A stretch of 64,000 nucleotides of DNA, taken from NCBI GenBank assembly GCA_030052745.1, contig JANBVO010000078.1:1-64000 (forward strand). Reading direction: 5' to 3'. Position numbers and translations under genes: made by a program. The stretch comes from Pleurostoma richardsiae (taxonomy: Eukaryota > Ascomycota > Sordariomycetes > Calosphaeriales > Pleurostomataceae). The notes below the pieces were generated by a model. It saw only the letters and a list, made by a program, of their open reading frames with translations, searched no databases and was not told where the DNA came from. This document shows positions 12,203-22,220 of this stretch, one piece after another (the stretch's first letter is position 1; the number at the start of each line of letters is the position of its first letter).

Positions 12203-14185
12203 TCAATTGACCTTATCACCTCTAGAATCCTTCTCTTCGTGCTCAACATCCGCTCCCTCCTTCTGCGCGAGCCCCACGGAAGAATGTACTAGAGACATCT
12301 TGTGGTTATGGCCCAGGACGTTGCCGCCGCCTTCAAAAAGCAGCGCCAGCTCCTCGAGCGTGGGTCCACGCGTCTCGGGGAAGAAGAAGTAAACGACCAG
12401 CCAGGCCACAAAAGTCCAGACGCAGATGTATATGTAGAACTTCCAGCCAATCGCGCCCATGCCGACAGGGTTCACGTAGTTGCCGAAGATTTGGGAGCAC
12501 TGGATGACCAACAGGGTATAGGTCCACGCTTTAGCGCGCATCTGGTAGTTGACAATCTCGAGGGGGTAGGTGACGACGAGGTTGACCCAGGCTACGGTGT
12601 AGAAGGCCTGGTAAAGGAAAATGCAGACGATGACGAGCCGGCCCGCTGGCAGGGAACCATCAACGGAGAACTCCTTCGCGGCTATGGTCCACACAACGAA
12701 TGTGACGAGAGAAGCGCCGCAGCCGCCGAGGAAGAAGTAACGGCGGGGGAAGCGGTCAATCAACAGGCCGGTGGCCATGGAAACAAGGTACTGCCAGAGC
12801 GTGACCATGCCATTGACCATGGTCTTCTGGAAGTTAGTCTTCAGGCCTGTGTCTTCGAGTATTTGGTCCAGGAAGTTGGATATGAGGAGGTTGCCTGTGC
12901 TCTGGGAGAAGCAAGCTACCGCGGTGCAAAGGGCGATCCGCTTCAGGTTGGCCTTGGAGCCAAAGAACTCGCGCCAGCTCATGTTGTTCTCCCTGTCCAT
13001 CATGATTGCTTGCTTGATCTCGTCGACCTCGAGGTCTACCAGCTCCGAATTGGGGTCGCACTCGCCATGGAACTGAACGAGTAGTTCCCGTGCCCTATCC
13101 TCGTGATTATGGGCGATCAACCAACGTGGCGACTCGGGAGAGAAATAAATCTAGCGAATTTTACTCATCAGTAATTGCGGAGACCGTGAACACAAACGAC
13201 CTTCTTGTCGACGAAAAAACTCACTAGAACCAACTGATAGACTGACGGGACAGCCTGGAGCAGTGTTGGAAGCCTCCACTGCCATACCGAGTCAATCCTG
13301 ATCGACCCAAACGTAACCCATGCTAATTACATAGGAAGCTTCATCAGCACCAGAAAGAAATGTTCCCGAGGCGGGAAAGAGGAATAACGGGAAAGTAATT
13401 CACGCATGAAGGTGAAGGGAATTTGCTACGGAGAGCTTACCACCAATGACAAAGCCCAGGACGACAGAGGTATTATATAGGGACGTAACGACCGCGCGTT
13501 CCTTGGGGTGGCTCATCTCCGTGATCAAGACTGGAGCGCCAGTCTGTACGAACGATGCTCCCGCTCCAAGGATAACTTTGCCGCCCGTGTAGACTGCAAG
13601 GGTCTTGGCCCAAGCCTCGACAAACGCGCCGCAGATGATCAAGAGGGCACCGATCACGGTTCCGAACCTTCGGCCAAAATAATCACCCGTCCATCCGAAG
13701 AAGATTAGCGGCACCACGCCGCCAATGCTTGTTGAAGCACCGAAGAGCCCCAGTGATAACCCTTTCGGGTGGCCGAAGTCGTCCTGCCATCTCTCGAGGA
13801 GTTGCATCGAATTGGTCATAGACTAAAATACGAGGACACATGGAGGATTGGTCAGCGAGTGTATCTAACCTGTGACAGTGCAGGTGAATCAAGAATTGTC
13901 GTAAAAGAGACGATGGTGGGCTTTTGCGATCACACCACTTCGTTGAGATTTGGAGACAGACCGTAAGAAATAGGGGTGGAGAGGGCAGGACGAGGACGAA
14001 ATGCTGGACGAAATACTCACGCCGTCGAAACCACTGGCCAGGCTAGAGAGGAATGAAGAGCTGAGAAGAAAGTATAGCAGAATCCCATTCCGACGCTTGT
14101 AGAACGGCTTATAGCTCTTAACATCAATCGCGGTCTGGATCCTGTCGGCAGCAGTGGCCGCTGCTTTTGCAGCCGTCGGTGCCAT
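12203..14185 (-). CDS. MFS sugar/oligosaccharide transporter (lactose-permease / cellodextrin-transporter-like)
   Basis: Four exons on the minus strand, 14185-14021, 13822-13441, 13322-13225 and 13150-12203, yield 530 residues; the introns are 198, 118 and 74 bases. It is a plasma-membrane proton-coupled sugar porter with 12 predicted helices. Sugar-porter signatures are present: SGFDGSMTNSMQ in helix 1, GDYFGRRFG in the loop between helices 2 and 3, PESPRWL after helix 6 and FFPETRGPTLEE after helix 12. The SGFDG|SMTN join and the FSPESPRWL join both restore conserved blocks across introns, which supports the splicing. It is transcribed in the same direction as, and just downstream of, a GH43 enzyme and a Zn2Cys6 regulator, so uptake of pentose oligosaccharides or disaccharides is a reasonable guess. 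Two TCCRCGGA boxes lie 220-240 bases upstream. Confidence 0.9.
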
Positions 14186-14876
14186 ATTTGATCAGTTGTA
14201 GGTGAGTCGTGATTTCTTGTTTACATGTGCAGAGATTGTTGTGCAACGATACGACCTCACCGGCGGATGCACACAAGTGCTTTATACTCCATGCCCCGAA
14301 CCCTTGCAAGACGATCGCGTGTTTGTTCTGGGCTCCTGGTGTGGAGTGCCCCGGACCAAAAATCGGGGTCTGGGGATACATGGGTCTCAAGCCGGGGAGA
14401 ATCTCCACGGAGAATTAGGAAACCTCCGCGGACAATAAGGAAAAGTCTCAATCATACCTGTAATCTCCACACACCGTACTTAGCCGATTCTTTCCTTCTT
14501 CTTTCCTCTGCGTAGTTCTTCAGATCACGTTAATTACTGTGACCTGATTGTAACCCCCACAAGTCTTTGCCGGTGTCCTGAATGGCTTGACTCCACAAGC
14601 CGGGGTGGCTACTAGCTAAGGCTATGGCGGTGGGTAAGGGCGAGTGGCTCTTTCGCGATCAAGGTCGCGGGGGGTAACAAGTTGTTGATCATGGCTTGAA
14701 TCAAGAAATCACCGCGAGGAACACATTCTCGAGATTCCTTGAGATGAGCAAGTCGTTTCCAGCCACTCGTATCACTAGCGTCTCATGCTGATGATGTCCT
14801 CCGTACCAAAACAGGTGTTGAATGGACAAGGAACGTAATTACGTCCTGGCAAACTCGAACTATACAAGCAGAAGCT
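14186..14876. other. Promoter region of the sugar transporter and 3' end of GH43
   Basis: About 690 bases. It holds two TCCRCGGA boxes and several GGGG/CCCC runs of the CreA type (CTGGGG, CCCCGG) at about 14,350-14,400, which would suit carbon catabolite repression of the transporter on the minus strand. No gene was recognised. Confidence 0.55.
14404..14432. promoter_or_regulatory. Pair of TCCRCGGA boxes upstream of the sugar transporter
   Basis: TCCACGGA at 14404-14411 and TCCGCGGA at 14425-14432 are spaced 21 bases start to start, two helical turns. Inverted CCG/CGG half-sites of this kind are bound by Zn2Cys6 dimers. The neighbouring regulator gene is one candidate; this is inference. Confidence 0.4.
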
Positions 14877-16550
14877 TCAGTGCAGCCAATTGGTATTTAC
14901 AACCACCCCGTTCGGGGCCTCAACTAGGCCCCTGAAAGTTACCACATCTAAAGCAAGACCTCCTCGTGCCGTGGCAAATAGCCCGATGATAGTGCCCGTG
15001 AAGTCGCGCGCGGTCATGTCTAGACTGTCTATTTCGCCGAGGGCATTCCAGCTGCTGCTACCGTGCAACTGGTACGAAAACTCGTACGCCGTCTCAGTAG
15101 CAGATACGCGGAAAGCAATCTCCTCGACTCGCGATCCAAGCGGCTTAGACTTGACCACCACGTCGCCTCCATCAAGACTGGTATGGATTCTCAGTCCTAC
15201 GCTGCTCACTTCATAGTCGAAGAATATCTCTGCGTATCGGAAAGGGTCCTTGTATAGAGCAAGTCCGGCGATCAATGTCTTCCCTCTCGATGCTTTATCG
15301 ACATGTAAGACGGTACTGGTCGACGACTCCAGATTTCTCTGGCGCTTGCCCATGAAGGTGGTCGTGCCATGTCGACTGGAGAGATCTGTCTGGCTGGCAC
15401 GCAGATGGTAGGTGTAACCGTCGCTAGAGATTTGATAGTCTTCGAGAACGGGGCTGCGAATGAAAACATATTCCGCCTCTGTAGCCGGCTCGATCGGTGC
15501 ATCGTTCTTGCCCCCGAGGGAATGACGCTCGAATAGCATCCTGGGTTGGTCGACCCTCGGCCACCCATCTTTTGGCCAAGTGACCGGGGTCAAAAAGGTC
15601 TCGCGCCCAAGGGGGTAACGACCGGCATGATTACGAACACCCAGAACTACCGCCCACCAGGCACCAGTTCCGTCCTGGAAGAGTTCGCCGTGGCCAATGT
15701 TCTGGATGTACTCGTTCGTTCCACTGGCTGTCATGATAGGATTCTGCTCGCATGAGTCGTAGGGACCCCAGATGGCCCTTGACCGTGCTACAGAGAGCAT
15801 GTGGTGCTCGAAAGTTCCTCCCTCGGCGATGACAAGGTAGTACCAGCCGTCCTTCTTGTAGATATGCGGCCCCTCGGAATCGTACTTCGCAAATCCTTGC
15901 CAGATCTCCCTAGTTGCGGAGAGGGCTTCGCCGGTTCTGACGTCGATCTCGTACTGCTTGATGGTGCAGGAAGGTTGCCTGGTCCGATCGAGTCTCCATG
16001 ACCCTTGTAAATACACGCGGTCGTCGTCGTCAAAGAAGAAGCTAGGATCGATACCATGGAAGTCAATATATATGGGTTCGCTCCAGGCACTGGACCATAT
16101 ATCAGTCGTGGTGATGTAGAAGTTCGTGGTCTCAAAGTCCAGGCCTGTACTGGTCGTGTTGGTGCACACTAGGTAGAACACGCCATTGTGATGTCGTATT
16201 GTCGGTGCGAACAGCCCGGATGTACCAATCATGGTAAAGCCGGTATCCAGGGGAAATGTGTCTGTCGACGCATCTGCTAGGTCAAGCTGGCTCTTGCGGT
16301 TGATCGCATTACCTTTAGAGAACGCCAATCAGTATCAACGCACAATGTGACACGTTATTGGGAGCCAAGACTAACCGATTAGAGCCCAGTTGGCAAGATC
16401 TTTTGAGACATATATGGGGAGAGCCGGGAAGAGATGGAAGGAGGAAGTGACGAGAAAGAAATATCCGTCGACGAAGACAATGGACGGGTCTGGAGCAAAT
16501 CCAGGAATGATAGGGTTCCGATAGACTGTTCTTGATGCCATCTCGCCCAT
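14877..16550 (-). CDS. Glycoside hydrolase family 43, probably intracellular beta-xylosidase / alpha-arabinofuranosidase
   Basis: Two exons on the minus strand, 16550-16376 and 16312-14877, encode 536 residues; the intron is 63 bases. The short first exon carries the start of the beta-propeller, NPIIPGFAPDPSI, with the catalytic-base Asp, and the splice restores ANWALIGNAINR. The pKa-modulating Asp is in FHGIDPSFFF, and the general-acid Glu in YDSEGPHIYK. The C-terminal third (from about 330) is a beta-sandwich typical of GH43 beta-xylosidases. There is no signal peptide, so the enzyme should act in the cytosol on short imported oligosaccharides. The start is the first ATG after an in-frame stop. 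It is flanked on one side by a sugar permease and on the other by a Zn2Cys6 regulator, all on the same strand. Xylan versus arabinan substrate cannot be settled from the sequence. Confidence 0.92.
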
Positions 16551-16998
16551 CGTGGTCGGTCATGGGGGTCAGAATACCACTCTTCCCATAATAAGCTGCG
16601 GAACGAGTAGAATGGTGGCATGGGAAAGGAAAGGACATGGCAGCGTCTTGAATGATCCAGACATGTGGACAAGGAATCGCATGCCCCGTGTCATGTCAGC
16701 CCGCACCTGACAGAGTTTGGTTAGGAATAACAAGACGTCCCGAATGGCGTGCCTCGGAGAAACGGCCAAACTAAAAGTGGCACCTGTGGCTATGAATACT
16801 AACATAGCGCCTCGGCGAGGGACCAAAACCACATCGGGGTCATAGTTAGGGGGCAAGTTCCGGGTAATTGGTAAGTCGGTCCATGCCGACAGGGGATTTA
16901 TCGCGCCCGAGAAAAGTACAATGACGCGCCGCGGCTCCATCTAGCGAGCTTGAGTGACTCTGGGTGTGTCGAAACTCGTGCTTGCTACTCTCGTGTAT
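16551..16998. other. Intergenic between GH43 and its upstream regulator gene
   Basis: About 450 bases that should contain the GH43 promoter and the 3' end of the regulator gene. Open frames here are shadows without motifs. Confidence 0.55.
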
Positions 16999-18876
16999 TC
17001 ACGTAGCAAGAGAATCAGATGCTTTCGAATCCAGCCGTGCCAGAACGTCCAGTAGGTACGCGAAGTCCGTCTTAGCCCTTGTAGCAATCGATTGGTTTTC
17101 CGTGTCGTGTGCTATCTGCAAAAGACTGGCACCAATCTGCCGTATCTTCTCAACCTATGCTCACAGTGACCATCAGAGACGAAGCTCATGGCGATAGGGC
17201 ATTGGAATCGGACTTACGCAAGGCTCCCCATTGACCTGAATAGACTCAAAGGGTGCTTCCTGGATCACCTTTATCATGTCTTGCGCAATATCGGTTATCC
17301 TAAGACCAAGGAGCGCTGGTTTGTCGGTAAAGCCCAGCAATCCAGACAGATTACACTCGGCGAAGCGTTGGAGCACAATCATTCTAAGACAGTGGAAGGA
17401 CACATACAGGTTCGCCCTTTGGGACCAGAAACAGCGGCGCTGATATTCCTGCGTTGTTGTGCTGCCAGCTAGGATGACGCTGTTGGGTTGTTGTAGCCAA
17501 GACGGCAAATCATCCAAGGCTGTGCTGAAGGCCACGTATGCCTGCATTATGGACGATTCCTCTCCCCAGCTGAGCACTGCATCGCGTTCGCTGCACTCCA
17601 AATTTGCCAGAGATGCCCTGAGCTGGAGGAGGAGGTGGGCCGCACGGGTCCAGAGACGCTGACACAAGTTGAACCCGACGTTCAAGCGCTGTTCAAATTC
17701 GACGGTGTTATGTTCAGATGTATGATCCATCAGATGGGTATCCTCCAAGGACAGCTCCATAGTAGTAAACTTCGCCGGTCCTAGGACCTCGCAGAGCGTA
17801 ATGGGCCTGCTGTTGAGGACGGCGGAGGACTTGTCGCCGGTGAACAACTGCCAGAAAATACTGCGACGCAATTGAGTTTCAACTTCGTCGAGACCCTGCA
17901 GGGAGGTCTCGCTGTACAATTGCATATCCTGCGCAAGACGAATCGCCTCCCCAATGGCGTACCATGACAGGCGGGTCTTTCCGGCGGCGTGGAGACAGTT
18001 ACTATGGAAGTATCGAACAATGACCGAGGTTGCGACAGGCCTCTCGATATCCTGCTCACTGAAGGAACGGAGGAGGCTTCTTGACGCGCGCAGGAATGGC
18101 TCGCCAAGGAGAGGACCTTTCGGGAAAAGCTCAGCAGGAAGAACTAATGCGGACTCGGCGCAAACGGCTGTTATCAGCGTTGCGAGTCGCAACTTGGCCA
18201 TGCTGGAGAAGTCCATCGAGTTTTCGCCGTTGATGTTGTCGCCGGGGCTCGGATGAGAAGGAGTACTGACATTGCCACCGTTGTCACACAGGATCGAGGA
18301 AGTGTTCGACCGGAGCGTGAGCTCGTGTACAATAGGCATCAATGGGAAAAGCAGCTTCATGTAGACATCAATGCATTCAGTGACCAAGCTCTCGAGGCTC
18401 TGGCCGGCCAAGGCAGTCGACAGTTCCGCTTTAAGTCGCGCGAGCGGCCCACAGTGGTCAAGCATAGCACCGCTATATTCAGACGTCGAGGGAACAGTGA
18501 ACAGAGAGCTGTCTGCCAAGCACCGATTGCACCGTGTGAGTACTGGAGAAGGCTCCGGGGGTCCCCAAGGCATCGGGACGGCCGCTTCCGGCAGCGGTCG
18601 CGGTCCGGGCACGATATCGGGGGCGTGATAGGTCCCTCGCGGCTTGGGGCCTCGCCTCTTGAGCGCGGTCGCGTAAACGCAGCTTAAATCGGACATCCGG
18701 CAATTGGAGCATTGCGGCTGGCTGTTGTCGCACTGCAGCTGTCGTGGTTAGTAGCTTCACCTTCATTGGCAGAGCGACGACCTCTGAGCCGCCGAACGCA
18801 TCTGACTCGCCTTGACTTTGCGCATGCGGCACGCGTCGCATGCTCGGCGAACGATTCTCCTCTTTCTGGCTTCCAT
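16999..18876 (-). CDS. Zn2Cys6 transcription factor with a fungal-specific regulatory domain
   Basis: Three exons on the minus strand, 18876-18811, 18732-17218 and 17154-16999, give 578 residues. The N-terminus is a zinc cluster: CDACRMRKVK ends exon 1 and CDNSQPQCSNC starts exon 2, making the standard CX2CX6C spacing only after splicing. It is followed by basic KRRGPKPR. The middle region resembles the fungal-trans domain. Intron 1 (78 bases) begins with GC rather than GT (AAG|GCGAGT) and has an ACTAAC branch point. The nearest GT donor would delete two residues between metal ligands. The last intron (63 bases) is canonical and adds a 51-residue C-terminus. The ATG at 18876 is preferred, although the frame is open further upstream. 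It probably regulates the adjacent GH43 and sugar-permease genes in the nucleus; this is inferred from context only. Confidence 0.85.
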
Positions 18877-19546
18877 GCGATCATAACTGCGGCATGTTAC
18901 TATGGAAAGTAGAGGGAGGAGCAGGCGCCGAATTACTCCGCGGCGACCGGCTGGGGTGCCTTTGCTGGTGGTACGGAGAAAAGCCCGGGCACGTGCGCCC
19001 GCTAAATTGATTCTAGCGGGGCGCAAGTCGGAAGGCGGATCGATGTTTTCCCGGTTCCGAGGCCGTATTGCGCGAGCAACTGCATGGACTGGCACTCCGT
19101 ATCGGCTTAGTGAGGCTAACATAATGAAGGTCGGTATGCATATTCCGGGGATGGTTTCTGTTTCTATCCTGTACTTCTGGGAAGGCTACAGTGAAAAGAG
19201 AACTGTATCTTACATGAATTACTGTATCGTGAAGTTTGATAGCAAACGGAAGAGGTGGCGTGCCGTTCTTCGTCGCGGGAGGTTGACGTTGGTAGATACG
19301 TCTGTCGTTGTTCTAGTTGCATGGCATCGACATCACTCAGCGCATGAAGGTATGAAGGGGCTGAAGTGAGCGCGAGTAAATCGCAGGCTGCTTTTGATTG
19401 CACAACAGTTCTTCCGAGAATCACCCGCTAGGTGAACAGTCCCTTCCCTTCTCCACTCGAGGCTTTTTTCCCCGCAATCGTGCCGCTTTCAGGCTATACA
19501 CTTCACAAAACATTACAGAACCTCGTTGAGCATCAGCCTCCGCGTC
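18877..19546. other. Shared upstream region of two divergent genes
   Basis: About 670 bases between the regulator (minus) and the papain-like gene (plus). No coding motif was recognised; the open frames here are incidental. Confidence 0.55.
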
Positions 19547-20524
19547 ATGTCTGAACCTGAGTCGGAAGCCAGGTCAGTCTCCGGGGACGAGGAGCACTCG
19601 AAGCGCAAGAAAATTAAAGCACTTTTGTAAGAGGACAACTGACCAGCCTAGGCCTCGAGCCGTGTCTTACGTAGCAGGTAGAAAACATGGTATTTCAAAG
19701 GGAAAAGACGAACTGCTCAAGGGAAAACTCAAGCTCGAGCACTCGCTCGGTCTTGGCCACAAGCCTAATGTCATACCGCCTGGTGAGATCAACATCACCG
19801 GGCCACCCCGCATCGTCGAAGTGGGCTGGCATCCGGTTGCGGGATTTGCGGGCAAGTGGTTTGCCGAAGAAACTGGACTCGGCAAGCTCATCACGGAGAA
19901 AATCAACCAGTACCCAGATCCGACTCAGCACTGGGCTGTGCTCGTGGATGAATATTGCCACGAGCTTTGGATGGTGAAACAACAGCATTTGCTCCAGATG
20001 TCGCGCGCTTCAGCTCACGCAGACTACAGGACGAAGACCTGCGGGTCATTTACATAAACGAGAAGATTGATCGAGAAGAGTGGCATACATACGAGGTGGG
20101 CAGAACCAGGTTCAATGACGAGGCGCTTAGGCAAGCGGGTGAGACTCCCCCTCACAGTTGTTCTAAAGTGGCTAAAGGTCCTCTAACACATAGCTTCGGC
20201 AAATCATCAGGTGAAATGGTCATACACAGTATGAGAGAGAAGAGGCCGGCTTATAACCTCATCAGCAATAACTGCCAAAACTTTGCTCTGTTGATGTTGG
20301 ATGCGATCCAGATAGGGGCACACAAAGAATTTGGCACGAGTTTTGCCGTTTATCAGAGGGCGATTGGTGCCGGAACGGTCCTAGACCTTTTTGTGGACAA
20401 CGTCCCTGAGGAAGATGCCGAGCTTCAGCTGCCTGAAGGTAACTCCTCGAACTCGGTACAAGTTGCCCAACACGTGATGGAAGAAAACACAACCAAATTA
20501 GATAGCCATCGTTCCATCCACTAA
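19547..20524 (+). CDS. Hypothetical protein with a permuted papain-like (PPPDE/LRAT/NlpC-P60-like) fold signature
   Basis: Four exons, 19547-19626, 19682-19973, 20030-20138 and 20211-20524, yield 264 residues; the introns are 55, 56 and 72 bases. I do not recognise a named family with certainty. What can be seen is a His in QHWAVLVDEYCHELWM, followed about 90 residues later by NNCQNFALLMLDAI. This order of His before Cys is typical of circularly permuted papain-like folds, which include deSUMOylating PPPDE peptidases and LRAT-like acyltransferases. The second intron joins ELWM to DEDLRVIYINEK. The third is a multiple of three and could be retained without a frame break. The N-terminus is basic and lysine-rich (KRKKIKALLKHGISKGKDELLKGK). 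No signal peptide or membrane span is seen. Activity is unproven. Confidence 0.65.
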
Positions 20525-22220
20525 CAAAATGTCCAGTGACCTTGCTTCCTTCTAACTAGACCATGTAGTTGATAACTTGTCTATAATTTAAAAGGATTAC
20601 CTATAAATGTCTGCTTTTGAGATAGGTCTAAATCTACTAATGGTCTACGCCATGCTGATTAAAAGGATAAACGCTATGCTATTATGGTTACGAGAATCTA
20701 GCCCTGGGGCGCTCGCCATGACAAGAAAGTGGAGAGACTAGTATTATACCCGTACGGGACTTCGATTTAGCGCGAGGACAATAGGTTGATTGTGTGGCGA
20801 GTCAGGAGTTATCTACGGATTGGCACGCGAACGAACGGTGTCAGTTATGTTCGGATTACCCTCCCCATGATATCGTTTTTAACATATTTTACCCGGATGA
20901 TATCATGGTTTAGATACCTAAGCAAGGTTCGAAGACGTGGTCTTGCATCTTCAAAGCTATGCTAGATGAAAATATCTCATGCTGGCAGGATGCGTTATTG
21001 TCTAGAGAGCTCGGCTGTCTAGCTTCTGGTACTAGAATTGCGCTGCAAAAGCACATTTAATAGCCCGTTAAGAGTCGATAGATATCCCCATTGCCAAGCC
21101 CTTTCTTAGCGTCAGGAACCAACAAATGACAAGTGTGTATACCCACTGTAGTCGAGCTGTCGAAGGTAATTGAAGTACGATTTGCAAGGCTAGGGTGTCC
21201 TAAGAAAGGAGGTCGCTCACAATTGAAGGGCAGCGAAACCTAGGTGACGCAAGCCCATTGAAAACGCAAACTATGTGGGCCGTCGGCCGTAGCGAGCGCC
21301 ATCTCCTATCAAAATTGCCAACCTGGCTGCTTGGACAGACATTTTGTTACGGCGGAAGCAGTTCGAATGGTCCTTTGCGCGCTGATATCTCACGTCGAAT
21401 CCTCACAAGCTCTGCTCATCAGAGTCCTCTATCTTTGTGGGCGTAATCGATAGAGCAGTATAACTTCTCGGACACCGCCAGTCTCGGTCGCACAATTTGA
21501 CGCTCGGATGTCTCATTATAAGTGTTCCTCTCCCCTTGGTATGTTGACCTAGTGAGTTTAAATTAGTATATAGCGGTACAGAGAGTTCATTTCTGAGTAT
21601 ATGTGTGATGACGAACGCTAATCATCATTGTCATTTGCCAAGCGCACGCTGCCGAATGCGCTCAGAAGTGATTCCGCTCAGCATCCAGCATATCGGTCTC
21701 GCCACATACGGAGTGGGGCAAAGAACATGAACTTTAGCACGAAGGAGATCTTGCAAACGCACCGAACAACGCTTTATCGAGTCACGTTCCTGAACCCAGA
21801 GGGGGCTCGAAGCATTCGTCAGGGTGTCATTGCCTGGGTCCTGCACCGACGGCGGGCCCCATCACCAGGCGTGCCGCGTAGCACATCCCGGGGTTTCTGC
21901 GACACCCCTCTCCCGGCTCGTTGGGGAAGCCGCACCGCAGGTGGCTCTACGTAGGTACCTCCGATTCACCCCCCACCTTCACAGACTGAGATGCCAAGAT
22001 GCTATCTAACACTAGGATACGCACGCATGTGTCCGCCCCCCTCTGGGACCCTCTCCATGCGGTGAGCGGAGAGGCTGTTGAAGCAACTGCTTATCACTGC
22101 CTCCACCGAAGGTTGCCACCCTTGATGCAGTCCGACCCAGTTCGTCACGATTCATAAGTCGACCATGACCAACTCCTCCCCTGCCCTAAGGGCGGAGTGG
22201 TATAGAATGAGATAACATCT
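20525..22220. other. Intergenic stretch, no gene recognised
   Basis: About 1.7 kb of unremarkable sequence. Short frames show no motif. No RNA gene or repeat was recognised. Confidence 0.55.

Noticed and set aside
12302-13084. Open plus-strand frame of 260 codons
   Set aside because: Antisense shadow of the sugar-porter exon. The minus-strand reading has clear MFS motifs, while this one has none.
18763-19122. Extended N-terminus of the Zn2Cys6 regulator from 19122
   Set aside because: The frame is open, but the sequence before the ATG at 18876 has no regulator-like features, and the frame runs through the intron at its other end.
20920-20945. GGTTCGAA resembling a tRNA B box
   Set aside because: No A box, anticodon arm or acceptor stem can be drawn around it.
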